From contig JAKOVQ010000009.1 in assembly GCA_029781975.1 (NCBI GenBank), positions 62,001 to 126,000 on the forward strand: a DNA stretch of 64,000 nucleotides, written 5' to 3'. Each line of letters starts with the position of its first letter. Positions within the stretch are counted from its first letter, which is position 1. The notes beneath the pieces were generated by a model, which worked only from the letters and a program-made list of their open reading frames with translations, did no database searches and was not told the origin of the DNA. The translations under genes and the position numbers were made by a program. Origin of the DNA: Acidobacteriota bacterium (GTDB taxonomy: Bacteria; Acidobacteriota; Thermoanaerobaculia; UBA5066). Below, piece by piece: positions 15,521 through 24,689 of the stretch.

Positions 15521-16480
15521 GTGGAGGTGACGTTCCTCGGGACGAGCTCCGGGACGCCGACGCGCGAGCGGAACGTCTCTTCGGTGGCCCTCCAGCTGCC
15601 GCAGCGGCGCGAGGCGTGGCTCTTCGACTGCGGCGAGGGGACGCAGCACCGGCTCCTGGCGAGCCGCGTGAGGATCAGCTCGATCCGGCGGCTCTTCCTG
15701 ACGCACCTCCACGGCGACCACCTCTTCGGCCTGATGGGCCTCCTGACGACGCTCGGCCTCTCGGGGGACCCCGAGCGCGTCGACGTCTACGGTCCAGAAG
15801 GGCTCGAGGAGTACGTCGAGACGAGCGCCCGGATCTCGGGGACGAGCTTCGACTATCCGCTCGGGATCCACGCCGTCCGCGGCGGGACGGTCTTCGAGGA
15901 CGCCGAGTACGCCGTCACCGCGGCGCTCCTCGCGCACAGGATCCCGGCTTACGGCTACCGGGTCGCGGAGAAGCCGAGGCCGGGGACCCTCGACGCCGGG
16001 CGGGCGCTCGCCCTCGGCGTCCCTCGCGGGCCTCTCCTCGGTCAGCTGAAGGAGGGGCGCGACGTCACGCTCGACGACGGGAGGGTCGTCCCGGCGTCTG
16101 AGGTCTGCGCGCCGCCGGCGCCGGGGCGCGTCTTCGCCTACCTCACCGACACGACGTTCTGCGAGGCATCGGTCCGCCTGGCGCGCGGGGCCGACCTCGT
16201 GGTCCACGAGGCGACCTACGGCTCGGAGGCGGCTCGCCTCGCCGTCGAGCGCCTCCACAGCACGACGGAGATGGCGGCCGAGGTGGCGCGACGCGCCGGG
16301 GCCCGGCGCCTCTTCCTCACCCACTTCAGCCCGCGCTACGAATCGCCGGAGCCGCTCGTGGAGGAAGCCCGGGCGATCTTCCCGGCGACGGAAGCGGCAG
16401 CGGACCTCCTGACGGTGGAGATCCCGCGCCGCGATTCTCCGGAGGGCGGGCCGAACGTCGCCGGCGGCGCTCCGGGCTGA
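15521..16480 (+). CDS. rnz: Ribonuclease Z (tRNA 3-prime endonuclease)
   Basis: 319 residues, normal for short-form RNase Z. The metallo-beta-lactamase motif THLHGDHLFG (61-70) supplies H62, H64, D66 and H67. Further ligands are in the 'AYLTDTTF' strand (Asp) and the C-terminal 'LTHFSPRY' block (His), and 'HSTTEMAAEVA' matches the family's conserved His-Ser-T region. The enzyme cleaves the 3-prime trailer of tRNA precursors in the cytosol. It starts at GTG 15521 behind a GGAAGGGGAGGG purine-rich site and lies 36 bases after the methyltransferase gene, so they may be cotranscribed. Confidence 0.93.
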   Translation: MEVTFLGTSSGTPTRERNVSSVALQLPQRREAWLFDCGEGTQHRLLASRVRISSIRRLFLTHLHGDHLFGLMGLLTTLGLSGDPERVDVYGPEGLEEYVETSARISGTSFDYPLGIHAVRGGTVFEDAEYAVTAALLAHRIPAYGYRVAEKPRPGTLDAGRALALGVPRGPLLGQLKEGRDVTLDDGRVVPASEVCAPPAPGRVFAYLTDTTFCEASVRLARGADLVVHEATYGSEAARLAVERLHSTTEMAAEVARRAGARRLFLTHFSPRYESPEPLVEEARAIFPATEAAADLLTVEIPRRDSPEGGPNVAGGAPG

Positions 16481-16493
16481 GCGGTCGCGGCCT

Positions 16494-17081
16494 TCAGCCC
16501 GCTTCGCGGCGGCGCCCGCGCGACAGCTGCGCCACCGTCCCCGCCAGGGCGAGGAGCCCGAAGAGGACGAGGAGCCAGGGGCGGCTCGCGAGGGGGGCCA
16601 GGCCGTCCGGAGTGGGGGCGGCGCCGGGGCGCGGCCCCCCGGCGGGTGCGGCGGCGGTCACCACCATCAGCGCCCCGTACAGCGCCGTGGCGACGCTGAG
16701 AGCGACCCTCTCCAGGAACCGGGCGAGGAGGGCGCCCACCAGGGCGACCGCCGCGAGGACGGCGACGCGGGGCGCGGTCTCGGTCGGGAGGAGGGACGGG
16801 ACCTGGAGCGCCAGGAGGACGAGAGCCGCGGCGCCCAGGAGGAGGACCCCCAGGCGGTAGACGGCCAGGACGACGAGCGCCGCGACGAGGCCGGCACCCA
16901 GGACGAGGGCCGGCGCCGCCCAGGCGGGATCGCGCGGGAGGAGGTCGGCCCGGAGCGTCGCGGCGTGGGCGCCGACGAGGAAGGCCGTCAGGGCGAGGGC
17001 GACCCGGAAGGCGGAGTAGCCCCGGAAGCAGACGACGAGGCCGGCGGCGGCGATGACGATGCGGAGGAGAAGCGGGTCCAT
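16494..17081 (-). CDS. DUF4203/TM198-like multi-pass membrane protein
   Basis: 195 residues with six or seven predicted membrane helices and almost no soluble part except a Pro/Gly loop near residue 150. The order of short helices beginning 'CFRGYSAFRVALALTAFLVGAHAA' (an aromatic-Gly-x-x-x-F/R-x-x-L then G-x-x-x-G) resembles TM7SF3/TMEM198-type DUF4203 proteins. No catalytic residues are evident and no function is known. It converges with rnz and is divergent from the HD hydrolase gene. Confidence 0.65.
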   Translation of the reverse strand: MDPLLLRIVIAAAGLVVCFRGYSAFRVALALTAFLVGAHAATLRADLLPRDPAWAAPALVLGAGLVAALVVLAVYRLGVLLLGAAALVLLALQVPSLLPTETAPRVAVLAAVALVGALLARFLERVALSVATALYGALMVVTAAAPAGGPRPGAAPTPDGLAPLASRPWLLVLFGLLALAGTVAQLSRGRRREAG

Positions 17082-17140
17082 CGGTTCGGTCCGCCGCGGG
17101 CGGACGCGGGGATCATCCCACGTCCCCCGCGGGGCGCTGC

Positions 17141-17146
17141 TAACAT
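17141..17146 (+). promoter_or_regulatory. -10 box, leaderless start of HD hydrolase gene
   Basis: TAACAT with 6 bases to the ATG at 17153. Confidence 0.5.
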
Positions 17147-17152
17147 CCCGCC

Positions 17153-17698
17153 ATGGGGCTCCTCCTCAAGCGCGCCCTCGACACCGCGGCCGTCTGGCAC
17201 AGCGGACAGCGGCGCAAGTACCCGGGTGTCGAGGTCCCCTACGTGAGCCACCTGGCCGGGGTCGCGGCGATCCTCTCGCGCCACGGGTTCGACGAGGAGG
17301 TCGTCGCCGCCGGCGCCCTCCACGACTGCATGGAGGACCAGGGGGTCACCCACGCGCAGCTCGTGGAGCTCTTCGGCCCGAGGGTCGCCGACCTCGTCCG
17401 GGACGTCACCGAGCCCGACAAGTCCCTCCCCTGGGAGGAGCGGAAGTCGGCCTACCTGGCGCGGTTCCCGGGCAAGCCCTGGGACGCCCAGGCGATCACG
17501 CTCGCCGACAAGATCGACAACTTCCTCTCGATCGTCGTCTGCGCCCGCCAGTACGGCGACCCGTGGCCGATGTTCCGGAGGGGGCGGGAGGCCCAGCTGT
17601 GGCGTTTCGCCGCGCTCGAGGCCCTCCTCCCGGCGCTCGACCCGCACCCGCTGATCGACGAGTACCGCACGGTCCTCGGCCTGGTCCGGGAAATCTGA
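17153..17698 (+). CDS. HD-domain hydrolase, small alarmone hydrolase type
   Basis: 181 residues made of one RelA/SpoT-like HD domain. Metal and catalytic residues are visible: H33 in VSHLAGVA, H57-D58 followed by E61-D62 (ALHDCMEDQG), and LADKIDN near 118-124, in the order found in Mesh1/SAH hydrolases. Proteins of this type hydrolyse ppGpp or related nucleotides. It lacks synthetase and regulatory domains, unlike the full-length Rel at 60384. Substrate not proven; a generic nucleotide phosphohydrolase is the alternative. Confidence 0.82.
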   Translation: MGLLLKRALDTAAVWHSGQRRKYPGVEVPYVSHLAGVAAILSRHGFDEEVVAAGALHDCMEDQGVTHAQLVELFGPRVADLVRDVTEPDKSLPWEERKSAYLARFPGKPWDAQAITLADKIDNFLSIVVCARQYGDPWPMFRRGREAQLWRFAALEALLPALDPHPLIDEYRTVLGLVREI

Positions 17699-17808
17699 GG
17701 CCGGCGGCGCCGGTCCCGGGTCCGCGCGGCCGCCCCTCGCGGTATCGTCCCCGTTCGGCCCGGAAGGGCGACCGTCGCCCGCGCCCGCGGGCATCCGCTG
17801 GAGGTCCC

Positions 17809-20800
17809 ATGACCCACCGACCCGGCTTCTTCGCAGCCGCTGCGCTCGCCGCCGGCCTCGCCACGGCCGCCGCCGCTCCGCCGGCCCGCGCCGCCGTCCC
17901 GGCCCTGCCGCGGACGCCGGCGCCGTCCCCCGACGGCTCCTCGATCGCGTTCTCGTGGCAGGGCGACCTCTGGATCGTCCCCTCCGCGGGCGGCCCCGCG
18001 CGCCGGATCACGGCGAACCCCGGCTACGACTTCGCCCCCGTCTGGTTCCCGGACGGCAGGCGGATCGCCTTCGCCTCCGACCGGGGCGGGAGCGACGACG
18101 TCTGGGTCGTCGACCTCGGAGGCGGCGAGCCGCGCCGGCTCACCTGGCACGAGGCGGCCGACGTCCCGCGGGGCGTCCTCGGCGACGACGTCCTCTTCAC
18201 CTCGCGCCGGCACGAGGCGTGGGACAGGAAGCCGGCCCTCTACCGCGTCCCGGCCTCGGGCGGGACCGAGCGGCTCGCGGCGGACGTCCTGGCCCTCGAG
18301 GCCGCCCCGTCGCCGGACGGCACGCGCCTCCTCCTCGTGAGGGGGGGGACGCCGGCCGACCGCCGCCACTACCGCGGCGCCGCGAACCGCGAGCTCTGGG
18401 TCCTGACGCTGGCCACGGGCGCCCTCGAGCGGCTGACGACGACCGCGTGGGACGAGGATGGCGCCGGCTGGGCCGGCGACGGCGCGATCGTCTACCGGAC
18501 CGACGGCGGCGACGCCGACCGGAACCTCTTCCGGATGGAGCTCGCGACGAGGGCCGTCACGCCGCTGACGCGCCACCAGGGCGCGGACGTCAGGAGCCCG
18601 CGGGTCTCGGCCGACGGGAAGCTCGTGGCCTACGAGCTCTGGGACGCCCTCTGGGTCGTCCCGACCGACGGCTCGGCCCCGCCCCGGAAGCTCGCGATCG
18701 ACGTCCCCGCCGACGGGCTGGAGCCCTCGACGGCGCGGTCGACCCTGAAGGCGGACGCCGACGAGGTGGCCGTCTCGCCCGACGGCTCCCAGGTGGCGCT
18801 GGTGGTGAAGGGGGACGTCTTCGTCGTGGCGCGCCGCGCCAAGGAGCTCGCGGGGGTCTCCGAGCCGCCGACGGTCCGCGTGACGGCGACCCCCGGGCGC
18901 GAGATGGACCTCGCCTGGAGCCCGGACGGCAGGACGCTCGCGTACGCGTCCGAGAGGAACGGGAGCTGGGACGTCTACGCCGCCCGCGCCGAGGGGCGGG
19001 GCGACGGCAAGCTCTGCAAGGCGGTGAAGGTGTCCGAGACGCGCGTCACCTCGTCGCCCGACGACGAGCACGGCCCGCTCTTCTCCCCCGACGGGAAGTC
19101 GCTCCTCTACCGGAAGGGGCCGGGCGGCCTGGTGGTCGCGGCCGCCGACGGCTCGAAGCCGCGCGTCCTCTTCGAGCACTGGGGCGAGACGGGGGCGGCG
19201 TGGTCCCCCGACAGCCGCTGGATCGCCTTCTCGCGCGAGGACCAGGGACACAACCCCGAGGTCTTCCTCGTCCCCGCCGAGGGGGGGACGCCGGTGAACG
19301 TCTCCCAGCACCCGTCGGACGACGTCCGTCCCGCCTTCTCGCCGGACGGCCGGTGGCTCTACTGGCTCTCCAAGAGGCACGGCGGCACGCTCGATGCCTG
19401 GCGCGTGGCCCTGTCGAAAGCGGACCACGAGCGGAGCCTCGAGGAGTGGGTCCAGCTCTTCGAGGACGAGAAGGCGAAGAAGGGGAAGAAGGGCGACGAG
19501 CCCGAAGGGGGCGGCTCCGACCAGCCCGCGGACAAGAGCGCAGACAAGAGCGCAGACAAGAGCGGAGACAAGAGCGGAGGCAAGAGCGGAGACAAGGGTG
19601 GCGCCGGGAAGGCGGCCGTCAGGCCGATGGCCGTGGACCTCGACCGGATCCACGAGCGCGCGCGCCTCCTGAAGGCCCTCCCGGGCGACGTCAGCGAGGT
19701 GGCGGTTTCGCCCGACGGGCAGACGGTCGCGCTCGTCGCCGAGCTCGAGGGGGAGAGCGAGCTCTACTCGGTCCGCTGGGACGGCAAGGAGCTCAAGCGG
19801 CTGACGACGGGCGGAGCGAAGCCGACCCAGGTCGCCTTCTCGAAGGACGGGAAGACCCTCTTCTACCGGAGCGGGAAGGGGACGGTCGGGAGCGTGACGG
19901 TGGCCGACGGGAAGGCCGGCGACCCGGTTCCGTTCTCGGCCCGGCTCGACGCCGAGACCGAGGCGGTGCGCGCCGAGGTCTTCGACGAGGCGTGGCGCGA
20001 GCTCGACCGGGCGTTCTACGACCCGGGTTTCCACTCGGTCGACTGGAAGGCCGTGCACGACCGCTACCGGCCGCTGGCCCTCGCCGCCTCCTGCCGGCGC
20101 GACTTCGACGACGTCGTGAACCTGATGCTCGGCGAGCTGAACGCCTCCCACATGGGCTTCCGCCCGCCGATGCGCCCGCCTTCGACCCGCGCGCAGACCG
20201 GGGCCCTCGGCGTCGAGCTCGAGCCGGCCGCGGGCGGGAAGGGAGTCCGGGTGACCGAGGTCCTCCCGGACACGCCCGCGTCGCGGACCGACGTCGCCCT
20301 CGCGAAGGGGGACGTGATCCTCGCCGTCGGAGGACGGGAGATCGGCCCCTCGACGAACGTCTTCGAGCTCCTCGAGGCGACGGCCGGGGAGAGGATCCTC
20401 CTGAGGGTCCGGACGGCGGCGGGAGCCGAGAAGGACGTCGCCGTCACCCCGGAGAAGCTGGACGCCGCGCGGGAGGCCCGGTACCGGCTCTGGGTGCGGG
20501 AGCGCCGCGCCCTCGTGGAGAAGCTCTCGGGCGGCAAGCTCGGCTACGTCCACATCCAGGGGATGAGCGCGCCGTCGCTCGAGGAGTTCGAGCGGGACCT
20601 CACCGCCGCCGCGAACGGCAAGGAGGGGCTCCTGATCGACGTCCGCAACAACGGCGGCGGGTGGACGACCGACTACCTGATGGCCATCCTGAACGTCAGG
20701 CGCCACGCCTGGACGGTCCCGCGCGGGGGAGACCCGAAGGTCAAGGGCTACCCGCAGGACCGGCTCCCGCTCCCCGCCTGGACGCGTCCGGCCGCGGCGC

Positions 20801-21135
20801 TCTGCGACGAGGCGAGCTACTCGAACGCGGAGATCTTCTCGTGGGCCTTCCAGACGCTCGGCCGGGGAAAGCTGATCGGTCAGCAGACGTTCGGGGCCGT
20901 CATCTCCACGGGGGCCGCCCGCCTCGTCGACGGCTCGACGGTCCGGCTCCCGACGCGCGGCTGGTACGTGGCCGGCTCGGGGACCAACATGGAGCACAAC
21001 GGGGCGCGCCCGGACTACGTCGTGGAGCAGCCTCCCGTCGAGGACCTGTCGGCGACGGCCGACACGCAGCTGGCGAAGGCGGTGTCGGTCCTCCTCGGCG
21101 AGCTGCCGAAGGACCCGGCGCAGCTCCCGTGGTGA
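17809..21135 (+). CDS. Tricorn protease homologue (S41 peptidase with beta-propellers)
   Basis: 1108 residues with a signal peptide (about 1-28), so periplasmic or exported. Domain order: TolB/WD40-type beta-propeller blades (about 30-560, repeated 'SPDG' turns), a Lys/Ser-rich linker (574-595), a further propeller part, the C1 helical domain (DEAWRELDRAFYDPGFHSVDW, about 725-745), a PDZ domain (about 796-880) and an S41 core with the catalytic Ser in ASYSNAE (about residue 1005). This is the Tricorn arrangement: the propellers gate peptides produced by other proteases. GGAGG precedes the ATG. Exported Tricorn-like proteins are common in Acidobacteriota, which supports the taxonomic guess. 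Confidence 0.93.
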   Translation: MTHRPGFFAAAALAAGLATAAAAPPARAAVPALPRTPAPSPDGSSIAFSWQGDLWIVPSAGGPARRITANPGYDFAPVWFPDGRRIAFASDRGGSDDVWVVDLGGGEPRRLTWHEAADVPRGVLGDDVLFTSRRHEAWDRKPALYRVPASGGTERLAADVLALEAAPSPDGTRLLLVRGGTPADRRHYRGAANRELWVLTLATGALERLTTTAWDEDGAGWAGDGAIVYRTDGGDADRNLFRMELATRAVTPLTRHQGADVRSPRVSADGKLVAYELWDALWVVPTDGSAPPRKLAIDVPADGLEPSTARSTLKADADEVAVSPDGSQVALVVKGDVFVVARRAKELAGVSEPPTVRVTATPGREMDLAWSPDGRTLAYASERNGSWDVYAARAEGRGDGKLCKAVKVSETRVTSSPDDEHGPLFSPDGKSLLYRKGPGGLVVAAADGSKPRVLFEHWGETGAAWSPDSRWIAFSREDQGHNPEVFLVPAEGGTPVNVSQHPSDDVRPAFSPDGRWLYWLSKRHGGTLDAWRVALSKADHERSLEEWVQLFEDEKAKKGKKGDEPEGGGSDQPADKSADKSADKSGDKSGGKSGDKGGAGKAAVRPMAVDLDRIHERARLLKALPGDVSEVAVSPDGQTVALVAELEGESELYSVRWDGKELKRLTTGGAKPTQVAFSKDGKTLFYRSGKGTVGSVTVADGKAGDPVPFSARLDAETEAVRAEVFDEAWRELDRAFYDPGFHSVDWKAVHDRYRPLALAASCRRDFDDVVNLMLGELNASHMGFRPPMRPPSTRAQTGALGVELEPAAGGKGVRVTEVLPDTPASRTDVALAKGDVILAVGGREIGPSTNVFELLEATAGERILLRVRTAAGAEKDVAVTPEKLDAAREARYRLWVRERRALVEKLSGGKLGYVHIQGMSAPSLEEFERDLTAAANGKEGLLIDVRNNGGGWTTDYLMAILNVRRHAWTVPRGGDPKVKGYPQDRLPLPAWTRPAAALCDEASYSNAEIFSWAFQTLGRGKLIGQQTFGAVISTGAARLVDGSTVRLPTRGWYVAGSGTNMEHNGARPDYVVEQPPVEDLSATADTQLAKAVSVLLGELPKDPAQLPW
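19530..19595 (+). repeat. 12-base tandem repeat inside the Tricorn gene
   Basis: About five imperfect copies of a 12-base unit (gacaagagcgca/gga) encode Asp-Lys-Ser-(Ala/Gly) repeats. They form a flexible charged linker between propeller blades. Copy number is likely to vary between strains. Confidence 0.8.
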
Positions 21136-21169
21136 CGGCCGCCCGAAGCTGACGCCCCACGGCGCCGGG

Positions 21170-21204
21170 GCGTGGCCGCGGCCCGGATCGGGCCGCGGCC
21201 ACGC
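21170..21204. terminator. Perfect 16-bp hairpin between convergent genes
   Basis: Left arm 21170-21185 and right arm 21189-21204 pair perfectly around a 3-base loop. It lies between the stops of the Tricorn (+) and M64 (-) genes, so it can act in both directions. There is no T-tract on either side. Confidence 0.7.
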
Positions 21205-21219
21205 TCGCTCCCGGCCTCG

Positions 21220-22698
21220 TCAGCGCGTCTGGGTGTCGATGACCCGCTCGATGGCGCGGCGGCAGACGGGGCAGAAGCCGCCGGTCGTCCGGGTGAACAT
21301 GATGCAGTCGACGCTCGGCCGGTAGAGGCCGTGGGCCTCGTACGAGGCCCCCTCGAACGCGCCGACCTTCCCGAGGTACTTCTCCGCCGAGAAGAACCGC
21401 TTCTCCGCCTCCCGCTGCTCGCGGAAGAGGGCGTCCACCTCCGACGGAGCGGCGCCCCCCGCGAGGAGCTTCTTCCTCCGGGCCTGGTAGGCGAGGCTCT
21501 GCTTCTCGAACGCCTCCTTGCTCCAGGGGGTCGGCAGCGGCGTCCCGGCGGCCACCAGGTCGCGCCACTTGAGCGCGTCCGGGTCCTTCAGCGCCGTCAC
21601 GTTCGGCTCCCACGGCTCGGGGAAGTCGCCTCGCCCCGTCTCGTACGCCACGTCCGACGTGTAGTACTCGTCCCCGAGCCCCGCGAAGGCGTGCCCGAAC
21701 TCGTGGACGAAGACGTAGTCGGCAAAGCCGGTGCCGGCGGCGCACGTCGCCTGGTCGTTGTAGATCCCGCCGCCGCCGTAGACGGAGTCGTTCACGAGGA
21801 TCGCGATCGCGTCGTAGGGCGCCTGGGCGGCGGCCTCCCGGAGGGCCTGGTCGTCGTAGGTCAGGACGTACCGCTCCGAGCCGAAGACGTCGTACTGCAC
21901 CGAGAGCGGCGTCCTGAGGTAGACGCCGGACTGCGGGCGGAGGACGCCGCTCTGGGGGGACGGGACGTCGAGCGCCCGGACGTTGAAGTCCGCCTGGCGC
22001 GACTTGAAGGGCTCGTAGGTGAAGAGGACCCCGACCAGCCTCTTCACGTCGTCGTGGAACTTCGGGAGGTCCTTCGAGGAGTAGCCGTCTCCCAGGACGA
22101 GGAGGTCGACCTTCGTCTCCGTCGGGCCGTTCTCGAAGACGGTCCAGACCGAGCCCTGCTGCGGCGGCGAGGCGAGGTTGACCTCCCGGGCCGACGGGTC
22201 GACGAGCTGCGTGAAGAGCTCGTGGAAGAGGTTCTGCTTGTCGCGTCTCTTCACGACCACCTGGACGGGGCGGCGCGGCCACGGGAAGCGGACCGACTCC
22301 CGGAGCGTCCGGTGGACGCTCTTCGCCTCGGCCGTGGTCTCCCACTCGCCGAAGAGCGACGAGTACCCGCGGGAGTAGAGGAGGCGCTGCGTCGGCGGGT
22401 CGAGGACCTCGACGAGGTAGGCCCCGAGACCGAGCTCGTCGACGAGCTGGGTCCGGCTGCCGGCCCAGGGTCCGTCGTCCCGGATCCCCTCGACCGCGAG
22501 GATCTCCACCCCCTTCCCTCCCGTGTGGAAGAGGTTGATCCGCATCGTCCGCGGCAGGAAGTCGCGGGAGAAGGCGTCGGGCGCCGGGGCCGCCGGCGCT
22601 CCCGCGACGGGCGCGGCCGTGGAGAAGGAGAGGGCAGGGAGAAGGAGCGCGCCCGCGAGGGCCGCGCGGGCACGGACGGGCCGGGTCGGAGCCTTCAT
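21220..22698 (-). CDS. Secreted M64-family metallopeptidase
   Basis: 492 residues. The zinc motif HEFGHAFAGLGDEY is the M64 signature (HExxHxxxxxxxE/D), and the family's upstream 'KVDLLVLGDGYS' and downstream 'IMFTRTTGGFCPVCRRAIE' segments are present with their conserved Cys. An N-terminal prodomain of about 180 residues precedes the peptidase. M64 was named for a clostridial IgA peptidase, but environmental members are general secreted proteases. ATG 22698 is chosen because it has GGAGG 6 bases upstream and yields a signal peptide; the ATG at 22716 lies within the TAGCAT -10 box. Confidence 0.92.
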   Translation of the reverse strand: MKAPTRPVRARAALAGALLLPALSFSTAAPVAGAPAAPAPDAFSRDFLPRTMRINLFHTGGKGVEILAVEGIRDDGPWAGSRTQLVDELGLGAYLVEVLDPPTQRLLYSRGYSSLFGEWETTAEAKSVHRTLRESVRFPWPRRPVQVVVKRRDKQNLFHELFTQLVDPSAREVNLASPPQQGSVWTVFENGPTETKVDLLVLGDGYSSKDLPKFHDDVKRLVGVLFTYEPFKSRQADFNVRALDVPSPQSGVLRPQSGVYLRTPLSVQYDVFGSERYVLTYDDQALREAAAQAPYDAIAILVNDSVYGGGGIYNDQATCAAGTGFADYVFVHEFGHAFAGLGDEYYTSDVAYETGRGDFPEPWEPNVTALKDPDALKWRDLVAAGTPLPTPWSKEAFEKQSLAYQARRKKLLAGGAAPSEVDALFREQREAEKRFFSAEKYLGKVGAFEGASYEAHGLYRPSVDCIMFTRTTGGFCPVCRRAIERVIDTQTR

Positions 22699-22793
22699 CG
22701 GAACCTCCGCGCCCATGCTAGTCGAGGAGGCGCCCGGGCGGCGACCTCCTTGAGCCGCGCCCCTCCACCCGTTAACCTCGCCGAGGTCCCGTC

Positions 22794-23384
22794 GTGAGCC
22801 AACCCGCGCCCGTCCGCTGCTTCGTCGCCGTCGTCGTCGAGGACGCCGACGTCGTCCGGCGGCTGGGCGAGGCGCGCCGGCTCGTCCCTGAGGACCGGGG
22901 CGTGAAGTGGGTCGCGCCGCACCAGCTCCACTTCACGCTGAAGTTCCTCGGCGGGATCGAGCCCGGCCGCCTCGAGGCCGCCGCCCGGGCCCTCCGCGAG
23001 GCGGCGGGCGGCGCCGCCCCGTTCGTCCTTCGGCTCGAGGGCCTCGGCGTCTTCCCGCCTTCGGGGGCGGCCCGGGTGGTCTGGGCCGGCTGCTCCGAGG
23101 GGCGGGCCGGCCTGGAGTCCCTGGCGGCACGGGTGGAGGCGGCGTTCGCCGCCGAGGGCTTCCCGCGCGAGGAGCGCCCCTTCTCCCCCCACCTGACGAT
23201 CGCCCGCGTGAAGGACCCGTCGGCGGGACGCCACCTCTCCCGCTCGCTCCCCGGGGGCCCGGCTCCGGCGTTCGGACGGGTCGAGGTCAGGGAGGCGGTC
23301 CTGATGAGGAGCGACCTCGCGCCCTCGGGGCCCGCCTACACGCCGCTCGTCCGGACGGCGCTCTCCGGCTTCGCGGCCTCCTGA
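22794..23384 (+). CDS. thpR: RNA 2-prime,3-prime-cyclic phosphodiesterase (2H family)
   Basis: 196 residues, the usual length of ThpR/LigT. Both catalytic HxTx motifs are visible: HFTL at 46-49 and HLTI at 133-136. The first is in 'QLHFTLKFLGG', the second in 'FSPHLTIARVK', both typical. The enzyme opens 2-prime,3-prime-cyclic phosphates to 2-prime-phosphates and can ligate tRNA halves in vitro. Cytosolic. Start GTG 22794 is preceded by a GAGGTCCC site. Divergent from the M64 gene. Confidence 0.93.
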   Translation: MSQPAPVRCFVAVVVEDADVVRRLGEARRLVPEDRGVKWVAPHQLHFTLKFLGGIEPGRLEAAARALREAAGGAAPFVLRLEGLGVFPPSGAARVVWAGCSEGRAGLESLAARVEAAFAAEGFPREERPFSPHLTIARVKDPSAGRHLSRSLPGGPAPAFGRVEVREAVLMRSDLAPSGPAYTPLVRTALSGFAAS

Positions 23385-23437
23385 GGGCGTCCCCGGAGCG
23401 CGCGGAAGGTTTCCGTCCCCCCGGCCCCGTCCGGCGC

Positions 23438-23443
23438 TAGAAT
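23438..23443 (+). promoter_or_regulatory. -10 box of the acyl-CoA dehydrogenase gene
   Basis: TAGAAT, 49 bases before the ATG at 23493, giving a leader of about 43 bases. Confidence 0.45.
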
Positions 23444-23458
23444 TCGCTGCATTGCACA

Positions 23459-23476
23459 ACGGCCCGCACGGGCCGT
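23459..23476. promoter_or_regulatory. 18-bp palindrome in the acyl-CoA dehydrogenase leader
   Basis: ACGGCCCG and CGGGCCGT arms around a CA centre, located just downstream of the predicted transcription start. It is placed where a repressor operator or a short RNA hairpin would act, but palindromes of this size occur by chance at this GC content. Confidence 0.25.
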
Positions 23477-23492
23477 ATCGACGGGGGGGACG

Positions 23493-24638
<1,146 letters not shown>

Positions 24639-24674
24639 GCTGCTTTCACCCCTTCCCTCCGGACGGCGGCCGAC

Positions 24675-24680
24675 TACAAT
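24675..24680 (+). promoter_or_regulatory. -10 box, near-leaderless start of FHA-GAF-cyclase gene
   Basis: TACAAT ends 9 bases before the ATG at 24690. Confidence 0.5.
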
Positions 24681-24689
24681 CCGCCGTCG

